Source: Dehalococcoidia bacterium (lineage in GTDB: Bacteria > Chloroflexota > Dehalococcoidia > Dehalococcoidales > UBA3254). From it: DNA of 11,131 nt. The DNA lies in NCBI GenBank assembly GCA_030691835.1, contig JAUYDO010000017.1, forward strand, positions 1 through 11,131, read 5' to 3'. Below, in pieces: positions 1-5,180 of this stretch. The notes below the pieces were generated by a model. That model ran no database searches and was not told the origin of the DNA. It worked only from the letters and a program-made list of their open reading frames with translations. The position numbers were made by a program, and so were the translations under genes. How positions within the stretch are numbered: the first letter of the stretch is position 1; each line of letters begins with the position of its first letter.

Positions 1-372
1 CTTCGTCGCCATCGCTTGCTCAAATCCGGGGATGGACTCCGGACCACCGACATGCTTGATGACAACCCCCCCCTTAGCCCGCTCATTGACTGCTTTTATG
101 AAGGCGAAATATGGGTCCAGGGCGGAATGTGGCTGAGCAAAGATTGATACCGAGTTGATATTGATGGTTTTAACGCCCGGGGCTGGTTTAGGTGCCGGAG
201 CCGGCGCTGGCACAGGTGCTGGGGCTGGTTTAGGTGCCGGAGCCGGGGCAGGCGCAGGCGCTGGTTTAGGTGCCGGAGCTGGTTTAGGTGCCGGCGCGGG
301 CTGAGCGCATCCGGCAAAAACTAGGGCACTCACGAGCACGATTGAGACCAATACCAAGACTAGTTTCCTCAT
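1..372 (-). CDS. TRAP-type (DctP-like) solute-binding lipoprotein, N-terminal 124 residues
   Basis: The frame is open from the ATG at 372 to the window edge, so the C-terminal part is missing. Residues 1-20 are a basic-then-hydrophobic signal peptide ending in a lipobox (F-A-G-C, Cys22), so the protein should be a membrane-anchored lipoprotein. Residues 24-65 are a Pro/Ala/Lys linker built from PAPAPKPA-type repeats. The mature domain then begins with a beta strand (KTININ) and reaches GGPESIPGFEQ at about residues 110-120, which resembles the early part of DctP-family TRAP substrate-binding proteins. Such proteins hand organic acids or related solutes to DctQ/DctM permeases, which would lie beyond the left edge. 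A strong Shine-Dalgarno (AAGGAGGAGG, plus-strand 377-386) decides the start. The gene sits 45 bp after an amidohydrolase on the same strand with no visible terminator, so the two are probably co-transcribed. The family call rests on a short stretch and could also fit another solute-binding family. Confidence 0.72.
   Translation of the reverse strand, partial: MRKLVLVLVSIVLVSALVFAGCAQPAPAPKPAPAPKPAPAPAPAPAPKPAPAPVPAPAPAPKPAPGVKTININSVSIFAQPHSALDPYFAFIKAVNERAKGGVVIKHVGGPESIPGFEQAMATK
182..294 (-). repeat. 18-bp tandem-type repeat encoding Pro/Ala/Lys linker
   Basis: The 17-mer GCTGGTTTAGGTGCCGG (plus-strand reading) occurs exactly at 182-198, 224-240, 260-276 and 278-294. The offsets are 42, 36 and 18 bp, all multiples of 6, with degenerate units between. 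It is in frame inside the lipoprotein gene and encodes PAPKPA-type units, so length changes would keep the frame. Confidence 0.85.
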
Positions 373-376
373 TTTT

Positions 377-386
377 CCTCCTCCTT
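377..386 (-). promoter_or_regulatory. Strong Shine-Dalgarno of the TRAP lipoprotein
   Basis: The minus strand reads AAGGAGGAGG ending four bases before the ATG at 372. This is the strongest ribosome-binding site in the window. It fits a gene whose product, a solute-binding protein, is needed in excess over its operon partners. Confidence 0.75.
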
Positions 387-417
387 ACTATGTACTTTTT
401 GGTCTATCGCAACTGCC

Positions 418-1443
418 TTATAAAGGCAACCGCATTATCTCCCTGGCGTTGTCCTCGAATACCTTCTTTTTATCGAGGTCCGGTATCTGCATCCGCTCGA
501 TTGATATTATGGTGTCGCCCACACTCAGGTTGCCATCCTGGCAGTCGTAAGGCATATCCGTGCCGAAAAGGATACGGTCGGCGCCAAAGAAGGCATACCC
601 GCACATCAGTCCCGCGGTACAACCGTTGAGAGCCGTATCGGCGTAAAACATCTTGAAGTATGCCAGAGGCGCTCTGGTAAGTCCGCGGGTGTAGTTGTAT
701 CTGCCCTTACCTCTCATCTCGCGGTGAGTATGGAAGTTCTTCAGCCTCTGCTCGAAATACGGAATCATAGCGCCGCAGTGATGCGTAATGAACTTCAGGC
801 TGGGGAATTTCTGCAGTACCTGTCCGAATACCAGGTGAGTCATCGCCGCCGACGTCTCATAGGGCCAACCGAAAATGCTGTAAATCTCATACTGCGAGGC
901 ATTTCTGGTGGGATAATCCGTCACTGTATTTGGTCTCATGGGGTGAAGCAATATCGGCAGGTTGTACTCCTCCATCTTCTTAAACAGGGGCAGAAACTCC
1001 AGCTCGTCAAGGGGTTTGCCATTGATGCTGGTGCCTAATTGGATGCCCCTGAAGTGCAGGTCGTTCACTGTCCTGTCCAACTCATTCAGAGCCGCATCCA
1101 TATCGTTCATGGGCAGGCTACCCACTGCGGCGATGAATCTATCGGGATACTTGAAGACCAGCTCAGCCAGTTCATCATTACCTATCCTGGCTAACTCAAC
1201 CGCATCCTGCGGCTTTGCCACCGCCTCGACAAAGGGGAGCGTGAGGGTCAGCACCTGCACCAGGCCTTCATATTTGTCCATGAGTCTGAACCTGTTATCC
1301 AGGTCCGTCAACGTGGGAAAGGGCTCGACCATGAGCTGGTAAGGCTTGAAAACTTCCGGAGCAAGCTTTTTAGAGAGACCTTCTTTATATTTCGGGGGCA
1401 AAATATGGGGGAAAATATCAATTTTCACTGCAACCGCAATCAC
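418..1443 (-). CDS. Amidohydrolase-2 family (ACMSD/decarboxylase-like) metal-dependent enzyme
   Basis: 341 residues, a normal full length for the amidohydrolase-2 family (PF04909), TIM-barrel enzymes that include decarboxylases of aromatic acids and hydrolases. Visible family features: strand 1 with D9-I-F11-P-H13, SLPMND and a DAALNELDR helix near 109-124, LLHP with H167, FGWPYET near 191, THHCGAM with H221/H222, and FGTDMPY with D296. These match the usual metal and catalytic positions, except that the first His of the HxH motif is Phe11. Reaction and substrate cannot be assigned. The start is uncertain: GTG at 1443 gives MIAVAVKID, while an in-frame GTG at 1428 would start right at KIDIF; neither has a good Shine-Dalgarno. 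A TRAP solute-binding gene follows 45 bp downstream, suggesting the enzyme acts on an imported acid. A paralogue lies upstream at 1836-2846. Confidence 0.88.
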   Translation of the reverse strand: MIAVAVKIDIFPHILPPKYKEGLSKKLAPEVFKPYQLMVEPFPTLTDLDNRFRLMDKYEGLVQVLTLTLPFVEAVAKPQDAVELARIGNDELAELVFKYPDRFIAAVGSLPMNDMDAALNELDRTVNDLHFRGIQLGTSINGKPLDELEFLPLFKKMEEYNLPILLHPMRPNTVTDYPTRNASQYEIYSIFGWPYETSAAMTHLVFGQVLQKFPSLKFITHHCGAMIPYFEQRLKNFHTHREMRGKGRYNYTRGLTRAPLAYFKMFYADTALNGCTAGLMCGYAFFGADRILFGTDMPYDCQDGNLSVGDTIISIERMQIPDLDKKKVFEDNAREIMRLPL

Positions 1444-1499
1444 TTTCTGCCATTCTACTGCCTACAGTGAGGGTCACCGGTTAAAGCCAATTATTAGCA

Positions 1500-1528
1500 A
1501 TGATACTCAAACAACGGTGCTTTGTCAA
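1500..1528 (-). promoter_or_regulatory. Near-consensus sigma-70 promoter for the amidohydrolase-TRAP unit
   Basis: On the minus strand a perfect -35 box TTGACA (1523-1528) is followed by exactly 17 bases and the -10 box TATCAT (1500-1505, 5 of 6 to consensus). The start of transcription would fall near 1493, giving a leader of about 50 nt before the GTG at 1443. No other gene lies between, so this promoter should serve the downstream amidohydrolase and the TRAP lipoprotein. Confidence 0.65.
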
Positions 1529-1642
1529 GGTAGACCAGGGCAGTGTATCTATCCTCGCATTACTTACTTTGAAAATAACTTTCCAGGCGACTTGGAGGCT
1601 GACCCTGTAGCCCGGGGACTCTATACGCAGGGCAACTGAATC

Positions 1643-1773
1643 CGTCATTGCGAGCCTCGACATAGTCGGGGCGTGGCAATCTCAGAACTTTGTACCACGG
1701 TCTTCTTTGAGAGTGAAACCGCATAACAACTATCGCAGATTGCTTCGTCATCCGCCTGAGGCGGACTCCTCGA
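1643..1773. repeat. REP-like palindromic repeat pair
   Basis: Two related half-elements face each other. The left one runs CGTCATTGCGAG, a small hairpin (1655-1671), then CGTGGCAATCTCAG. The right one (about 1733-1773) reads GCAGATTGCTTCGTC, a hairpin CCGCC-TGA-GGCGG (1752-1764), then CTCCTCG. Reverse-complemented, the right half resembles the left: CGAG, hairpin, GCAATCT. From memory, repeats of the form GTCATTGCGAG...GCAATCTC are widespread extragenic elements in bacterial genomes including Dehalococcoidia. The right half lacks the expected CAATGAC end, so the pair looks partly decayed. Confidence 0.6.
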
Positions 1774-1809
1774 CCACCTTTTCTGGTAAAGCTGTCTTCG
1801 TTCTTCGTG

Positions 1810-1828
1810 GTGCCGATGGAACCGGCAC
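1810..1828 (-). terminator. Possible weak terminator hairpin after the upstream amidohydrolase
   Basis: An inverted repeat of six bases (GTGCCG at 1810-1815, CGGCAC at 1823-1828, 7-nt loop) begins eight bases past the stop codon at 1836-1838 on the minus strand. No run of T follows, so it may protect the mRNA end rather than terminate transcription. Confidence 0.3.
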
Positions 1829-1835
1829 GACAGGA

Positions 1836-2846
1836 TTACTTTAATAACTTCAGGATTTTCCTGGCACTATCCGCAAATATCTTGTCTCTATCTGCCTCAC
1901 TGATGTCCATTTGTTTTACTGCATCCATCGCCTGACGGAGGAAGAACTCTCCGCTCTGAGCACCATAGGGCATGTCAGTCCCAAAAATTATGTGGTCAGC
2001 ACCAAAGAATTGATAGCCGCACATCAACCCGGATGGACGGATGTTAGCCGTGTCAGCGTAAAACTTCTTGAAATAGTCCAGCGGAGGTTTGGTAATCCTC
2101 GCGTATATTTCGCCACTCTGCAGCTCTGCGGCGTCGGGCATTATTGAGGCTCTTGACTCCAGAAACGGGAGCATGGCACCGCAATGATGGGTGATAAACT
2201 TGAGGTTCGGGAACTTTTCCAGAACGCCACTGTATACCAGACGTGCCATAGCCGCCGTTGTCTCATAGGGCCAACCAAAGCGGTGGAATATTCTGTATTT
2301 CGACCTGCTCTCGCTTTTGTAGTCGGCATAAGTTTCTTCTCTATAAGGGTGAATCCATAGCGGCAGGTCATACCCGGACATCTTCTCATACAAGGGCATA
2401 AATTCCAGCGCGTCCATGGGCTTATCAACTACAGGGGTAAGTACCTGCACACCGCGAAATCCCAGGTCTTTAATAGCTCTATCTACTTCTTTCAAAGCGG
2501 CATCAATATCGTTCATGGGCAGACAAGCTGCGGCGCAGACAAATCTATCCGGGTACCTGGCAACCAGCTCAGCCATACCATCGTTCGCCATTTTAGCCAG
2601 CTCAACGGCTTTTCCGGGTCCGACCACCATTTCAATAGGCGGCGCGGAAATAGTCAGCACCTGCTTCATATCCTCGAACTTATCCATGACTTTGAATCTT
2701 TCATTCATGTCCGACAACTGTAGATTGGTTTTTAGTGTATTCCGCCATGAAGAATTTGCCGGCAGTTCTTTAAGTAAGGCGTCCCGATATTTTTCCGGCA
2801 CAACATGAGTAAAGACATCGATTTTTGATTGATTCTGCTTTGTCAT
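1836..2846 (-). CDS. Amidohydrolase-2 family metal-dependent enzyme (paralogue)
   Basis: 336 residues, collinear with the neighbour at 418-1443 over the whole length; by eye close to half of the residues agree. Shared landmarks are KIDVFTH (F12, H14), CLPMND with a DAALKEVDRA helix at 109-124, LWIHP (H166), FGWPYET near 190, THHCGAM (H220/H221), and FGTDMPY (D291). This is the PF04909 TIM-barrel fold. As in the paralogue, the first His of the metal HxH motif is replaced by Phe, so both copies share the variant. The active-site neighbourhood differs (HPYREETYADY versus HPMRPNTVTDY), which may mean a different substrate. ATG at 2846 is supported by GAAGGGAG about seven bases upstream. The LUD-domain gene ends 55 bp upstream on the same strand, and the AT-rich spacer has no clear terminator, so the two are probably co-transcribed. 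Decarboxylase versus hydrolase cannot be decided. Confidence 0.88.
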   Translation of the reverse strand: MTKQNQSKIDVFTHVVPEKYRDALLKELPANSSWRNTLKTNLQLSDMNERFKVMDKFEDMKQVLTISAPPIEMVVGPGKAVELAKMANDGMAELVARYPDRFVCAAACLPMNDIDAALKEVDRAIKDLGFRGVQVLTPVVDKPMDALEFMPLYEKMSGYDLPLWIHPYREETYADYKSESRSKYRIFHRFGWPYETTAAMARLVYSGVLEKFPNLKFITHHCGAMLPFLESRASIMPDAAELQSGEIYARITKPPLDYFKKFYADTANIRPSGLMCGYQFFGADHIIFGTDMPYGAQSGEFFLRQAMDAVKQMDISEADRDKIFADSARKILKLLK

Positions 2847-2901
2847 CTTTGACTCCCTTCTTAAATATTACAATAAATTTTTTAAGTCTAAGTTTAAATA
2901 A

Positions 2902-3657
2902 TCATTCTCCATTTTGTCCATGCCGCTTAAAACTCCATGTATTCTCATAATAAGCGGACTCGATGGCGCTGACTCGTTTTTCATCCCAGTCCGGCGCCCA
3001 GCCCAGACCGAGGTCCTCATTAATAAGGATAACGCTTAAATCGGTAAGCAAGGGTTTCCTCTCCAGTATGACGGTGATATTGCAGATTCTCTCCGGACTG
3101 CGGCAGTCGGTGCATTCACCTTTTACGGTGCAGGGCGTACCGTATTTCTTCCTTCTGGCATGGGCGGGCGCAAGCACATTCTTTATGCGGTCAATTGCTT
3201 GAGCCACGTCCTTTACGATTTTGTTTCTGCCTACTGGCAGTATGACCTTCTCAGCGCCGAAAATGGTGCCAGCAACCCTGTTCCCGACACGGTCTACGCT
3301 CACCAGCTTGCCATCCTGAGTCACAGCGTTACAGCTCGTTAGAAAAACATCAGTGCCTAAAGTCCTTCTGACCGTCTGAGAAAATAATCTGCTCTTTGCC
3401 GGGTCTTCTAATATGCCGATGGTTAGCTCCCGTGTAAAGGGGTTAGTTACATTGTTACCGCGCTTTATCAATTCCTCCAGAATGGCAGTCTGCCTGACGG
3501 TCGCCGAGTCACCCACCCCTATGCTAGCACCCGAAGGTATCATCTTAAGCATCAGTTCCCGTGCTTCAGTCCTGTCCCGGACGTAATGCGCACCAAATCC
3601 ATTGACTTTTAAGGATTTTAATGTTGCCTCTATATCCGGCGTCATATCGGATACCAT
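2902..3657 (-). CDS. LUD-domain (LutC/YkgG-like, DUF162) protein with Cys-rich motif
   Basis: 251 residues. Typical LUD landmarks are ASIGVGDSATVRQ (44-56), FLTSCNAVTQDG (105-116), DRVGNRVAGTIFG (122-134) and VILPVGRNKIVKD (138-150), followed by a cysteine cluster C176-x5-C182-x2-C185-x6-C192 near ICNI. LUD proteins are best known from LutB/LutC of the lactate oxidation system, but many stand-alone members in anaerobes have no assigned reaction. The four cysteines could bind metal or an Fe-S cluster; this is inferred from spacing only. No LutA or LutB partner is present in the window, so lactate use is not supported. The ATG at 3657 follows GGGAGGA at good spacing, which selects it over the ATG at codon 5. 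It is first in a minus-strand unit with the amidohydrolase 55 bp downstream, suggesting a shared catabolic role. Confidence 0.85.
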   Translation of the reverse strand: MVSDMTPDIEATLKSLKVNGFGAHYVRDRTEARELMLKMIPSGASIGVGDSATVRQTAILEELIKRGNNVTNPFTRELTIGILEDPAKSRLFSQTVRRTLGTDVFLTSCNAVTQDGKLVSVDRVGNRVAGTIFGAEKVILPVGRNKIVKDVAQAIDRIKNVLAPAHARRKKYGTPCTVKGECTDCRSPERICNITVILERKPLLTDLSVILINEDLGLGWAPDWDEKRVSAIESAYYENTWSFKRHGQNGE

Positions 3658-3683
3658 ATTAATCCTCCCTCGTTAGAATCAGT

Positions 3684-3711
3684 ATCATATCCATAATAAT
3701 CCGTACGTCAT
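3684..3711 (-). promoter_or_regulatory. Candidate promoter of the LUD-amidohydrolase unit
   Basis: On the minus strand, ATGACG (3706-3711, 4 of 6 to the -35 consensus), a 16-base spacer, and TATGAT (3684-3689, 5 of 6 to the -10 consensus). Transcription would start around 3677, about 20 bases before the LUD start codon. The -35 box coincides with one arm of an inverted repeat at 3706-3734. Confidence 0.4.
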
Positions 3712-3734
3712 CTCCAGCACAGGAGACGATGACG
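3706..3734. repeat. Inverted repeat in the divergent promoter region
   Basis: CGTCATC (3706-3712) is mirrored by GATGACG (3728-3734), with an inner TCC/GGA pairing (3713-3715 and 3722-3724). It lies between the divergent LUD and alpha/beta-hydrolase genes and overlaps the candidate LUD -35 box. An operator, an RNA hairpin or a REP relic are all possible. Confidence 0.45.
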
Positions 3735-3879
3735 CTGGCTTTTCCCTTCATTATAACAGACCAGACGCAAGTAACAATGCATTCAGTACCCAGCACCAAC
3801 CAGAAAGCCCGGATATCTTATTTGTAAACCGTCTAATTATGATAGATTTAAAATATGCACCACATTTTGGAGGCTGTTT

Positions 3880-4665
3880 ATGGAAAGGCAAATTAACCGT
3901 TCAACACCCGATGAAATGAGCGTTACATTTCTATCTGAAGGTTACAGGCTGTTGGGAAACCTCCACCTTCCGCGCGAGAAGGCACCTGTTATTCTTTTTT
4001 CTCACGGGCTAGCCAGCAGTAAGGACAGCGAGAAGTGGGTCGCCTTAGCCTGCCGGCTATATGACGAAGGCTACGCGGTGCTGAGGTTCAGCTACAGAGG
4101 CTGCGGTCTGGGAGAAGAATGGAGCGAGGGTACTTCCGAGGATACCACCCTGACCTCCAGAGTCAGGGACTATGAAGCGGCGCTGGAGTTCTTGAGGTCC
4201 AGCGGCAAGGTGGATGCGAACCGGATTGGCGTAATAGGTAGCAGTCTCGGTGTATGCACGGCGATAGCCGCCGGCTCGCCCCTGGTAAAGAACTATGTCT
4301 TTCTGGCAACTCCACCCAGGATGATAGCCACCCCTGAGATGAAGGAGAGCTTCGAAAAGAAGGGATACTTTGAGTTCGCCAACAGCGGCGACCCCATACC
4401 GTTCAGAATCACCAGGGCTCTCTTCGACGACTTCCAGAAGTACAACATGTTCGAACTTATAAAGAGGATACAATCCCCGGTCCTCATGGTCCAGGGAAGC
4501 AAAGACCAGATTCCCATCAAAGACGTGCGCCGGCTCTATGACGGTGCAAACGAACCCAGGCGGCTGGAGATAATAGAGGGCGGCAGTCACTCCTTCATTG
4601 ATAACCCCGAGCACCTGGCTAAAGTGATTGACCTCACTATAGACTGGTTCAAACGGTATCTTTAA
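3880..4665 (+). CDS. Alpha/beta-hydrolase (serine hydrolase, Hydrolase_4 / S9-like)
   Basis: 261 residues, a single compact alpha/beta-hydrolase domain without signal peptide, so cytoplasmic. The order of motifs is typical: LFSHG (39-43, oxyanion loop), FSYRGCGLGE (70-79), nucleophile elbow G120-S-S122-L-G124, VLMVQGSKD with the likely acid D209, and GGSHSF with H237, giving a Ser122-Asp209-His237 triad. A cap-like insertion spans about 145-190. The family covers esterases, thioesterases and acyl-peptidases, and the substrate cannot be assigned. The ATG at 3880 is preceded by GGAGG (3869-3873) with six bases of spacing. It is transcribed divergently from the LUD gene across 222 bp. Nothing resembling an intrinsic terminator follows it before the repeat element at 4729, and the next plus-strand gene is 515 bp away, so it is probably monocistronic. 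Confidence 0.88.
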   Translation: MERQINRSTPDEMSVTFLSEGYRLLGNLHLPREKAPVILFSHGLASSKDSEKWVALACRLYDEGYAVLRFSYRGCGLGEEWSEGTSEDTTLTSRVRDYEAALEFLRSSGKVDANRIGVIGSSLGVCTAIAAGSPLVKNYVFLATPPRMIATPEMKESFEKKGYFEFANSGDPIPFRITRALFDDFQKYNMFELIKRIQSPVLMVQGSKDQIPIKDVRRLYDGANEPRRLEIIEGGSHSFIDNPEHLAKVIDLTIDWFKRYL

Positions 4666-4820
4666 AGATTGTTCAACAGCCAATCACCCTTGTCCTCTTT
4701 CCCACACACTTTTACCACAACTGTGACTCGCATTGCGTCAAAATAAACTGTTACCGAACAGGGCATGGTTGCCTCATAAATCCGGTTACCGAAACGTCTA
4801 TAGTTTCATCCTTATTACCA

Positions 4821-4846
4821 TGAGTATCTGAGTATATTATGAGTAT
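4821..4846 (+). repeat. Triple TGAGTAT repeat inside the element
   Basis: TGAGTAT occurs at 4821-4827, 4829-4835 and 4840-4846, in a short AT-rich stretch between the left arm and the GC-rich hairpins. Its role is unknown. Confidence 0.5.
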
Positions 4847-4869
4847 ATGTAGTTTCTCCCTCACCCCCT

Positions 4870-4990
4870 TTATCCCCCTCTCCCGCTTTCGGCGGACGAG
4901 GGGGAAGAGATTTTAGAGAGGGGGCGAAAGCCCCCGCTCTTTTCTTGCTCTCCCCCTTCCCTGAGCAAGGGAAGGGGGCCAGGGGGATAA
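4870..4990. repeat. GC-rich nested hairpin core
   Basis: Four pairings can be read. TTATCCCCCT (4870-4879) pairs perfectly with AGGGGGATAA (4981-4990). CCCCCTC (4874-4880) pairs with GAGGGGG (4898-4904). GGGGGC (4920-4925) pairs with GCCCCC (4930-4935) across a GAAA loop. CCCCCTTCCC (4952-4961) pairs with GGGAAGGGGG (4969-4978) across seven bases. Some pairings exclude each other. The sequence type, CCCTCACCCCC...GGGGG, resembles common extragenic palindromic repeats and may be a separate repeat nested in the MITE-like arms. Confidence 0.6.
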
Positions 4991-5100
4991 GTTGCCAACC
5001 CATACTAAATTGATAAAAGATTGCAAGTTCGCTTCGGTAACACTATTATTGACACAACGATATCATTTTCGGTAACACTTATTATGAGTCAATGCGTACT

Positions 5101-5129
5101 TTGCGTTATACGCCAGACTATGCTATTCT
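5101..5129 (+). promoter_or_regulatory. Candidate extended -10 promoter of the 436-aa protein gene
   Basis: TTGCGT (5101-5106), 17 bases, then TATTCT (5124-5129) preceded by TGC, giving an extended -10 (TGnTATTCT). Transcription would begin near 5136, about 45 bases before the ATG. It lies just outside the right end of the MITE-like element. Match to consensus is moderate. Confidence 0.33.
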
Positions 5130-5180
5130 ATGACTGAAACAATCCTCCCCAAACATAATTAATTTGTTCCAGGTGGTGAA

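Larger units (their letters stand above)
1444..1835. other. Intergenic region between the two amidohydrolase genes
   Basis: No convincing gene is present in these 392 bp. From the right it holds a short hairpin next to the upstream gene's stop, a REP-like pair (1643-1773), about 110 bp (1529-1642) in which I see nothing definable, and a strong minus-strand promoter (1500-1528) with its leader. The layout separates the two amidohydrolase genes into different transcription units. Confidence 0.6.
4729..5096. mobile_element. MITE-like element with duplicated, symmetric inverted ends
   Basis: The left arm (4729-4793) and right arm (5033-5096) are imperfect inverted repeats of about 65 bp. The outer 30 bp read CGCATTGcgTCAaaataaact-type sequence then GTTACCGAA on the left, and the reverse complement of the right end reads CGCATTGacTCAtaataagt then GTTACCGAA. 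Each arm contains the motif twice: GTTACCGAA at 4750-4758 and 4785-4793, and its complement TTCGGTAAC at 5033-5041 and 5068-5076. The spacing is exactly 35 bp on both sides. All four copies carry TCA 8-9 bases before GTTACCGAA. No transposase is encoded between the ends, so the element would be non-autonomous. No clear target-site duplication is visible next to 4729 or 5096. Confidence 0.5.
4666..5180. other. Intergenic region with a MITE-like element
   Basis: No gene is supported in these 515 bp. From left to right: 63 bp of featureless sequence after the hydrolase stop, a symmetric repeat element (4729-5096) with a GC-rich hairpin core, and about 84 bp that may carry the promoter and ribosome-binding site of the following gene. 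Confidence 0.6.

Noticed and set aside
182..294. Regularly spaced short repeats as a CRISPR array
   Set aside because: The repeats are 17 bp, the spacers are themselves repeat variants of 1-25 bp, and the whole lies in frame within a lipoprotein linker.
1346..1663. Small open frames on both strands between the amidohydrolases
   Set aside because: They overlap the promoter, the REP-like half-element and the start of a real gene. They have no ribosome-binding site and no similarity I recognise.
2847..2901. Separate promoter for the upstream amidohydrolase in the 55-bp AT-rich spacer
   Set aside because: TTAGAC with TAATAT can be read but the spacing is only 15 bases. Co-transcription with the LUD gene is simpler.
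4057..4683. Minus-strand open frame of 208 codons opposite the alpha/beta-hydrolase
   Set aside because: It is antisense to a gene with intact catalytic motifs, and its translation has no recognisable domain or ribosome-binding site.
4815..5003. Minus-strand open frame of 62 codons in the MITE-like element
   Set aside because: It is composed entirely of the palindromic repeat, and the Pro/Gly/Lys-rich product looks like translated repeat DNA.
5049..5077. Perfect TTGACA at 5049-5054 as a promoter for the 436-aa protein
   Set aside because: At 16-18 bases spacing only GGTAAC, GTAACA or TAACAC are available as -10 boxes, which are poor. The better candidate is the extended -10 at 5121-5129.
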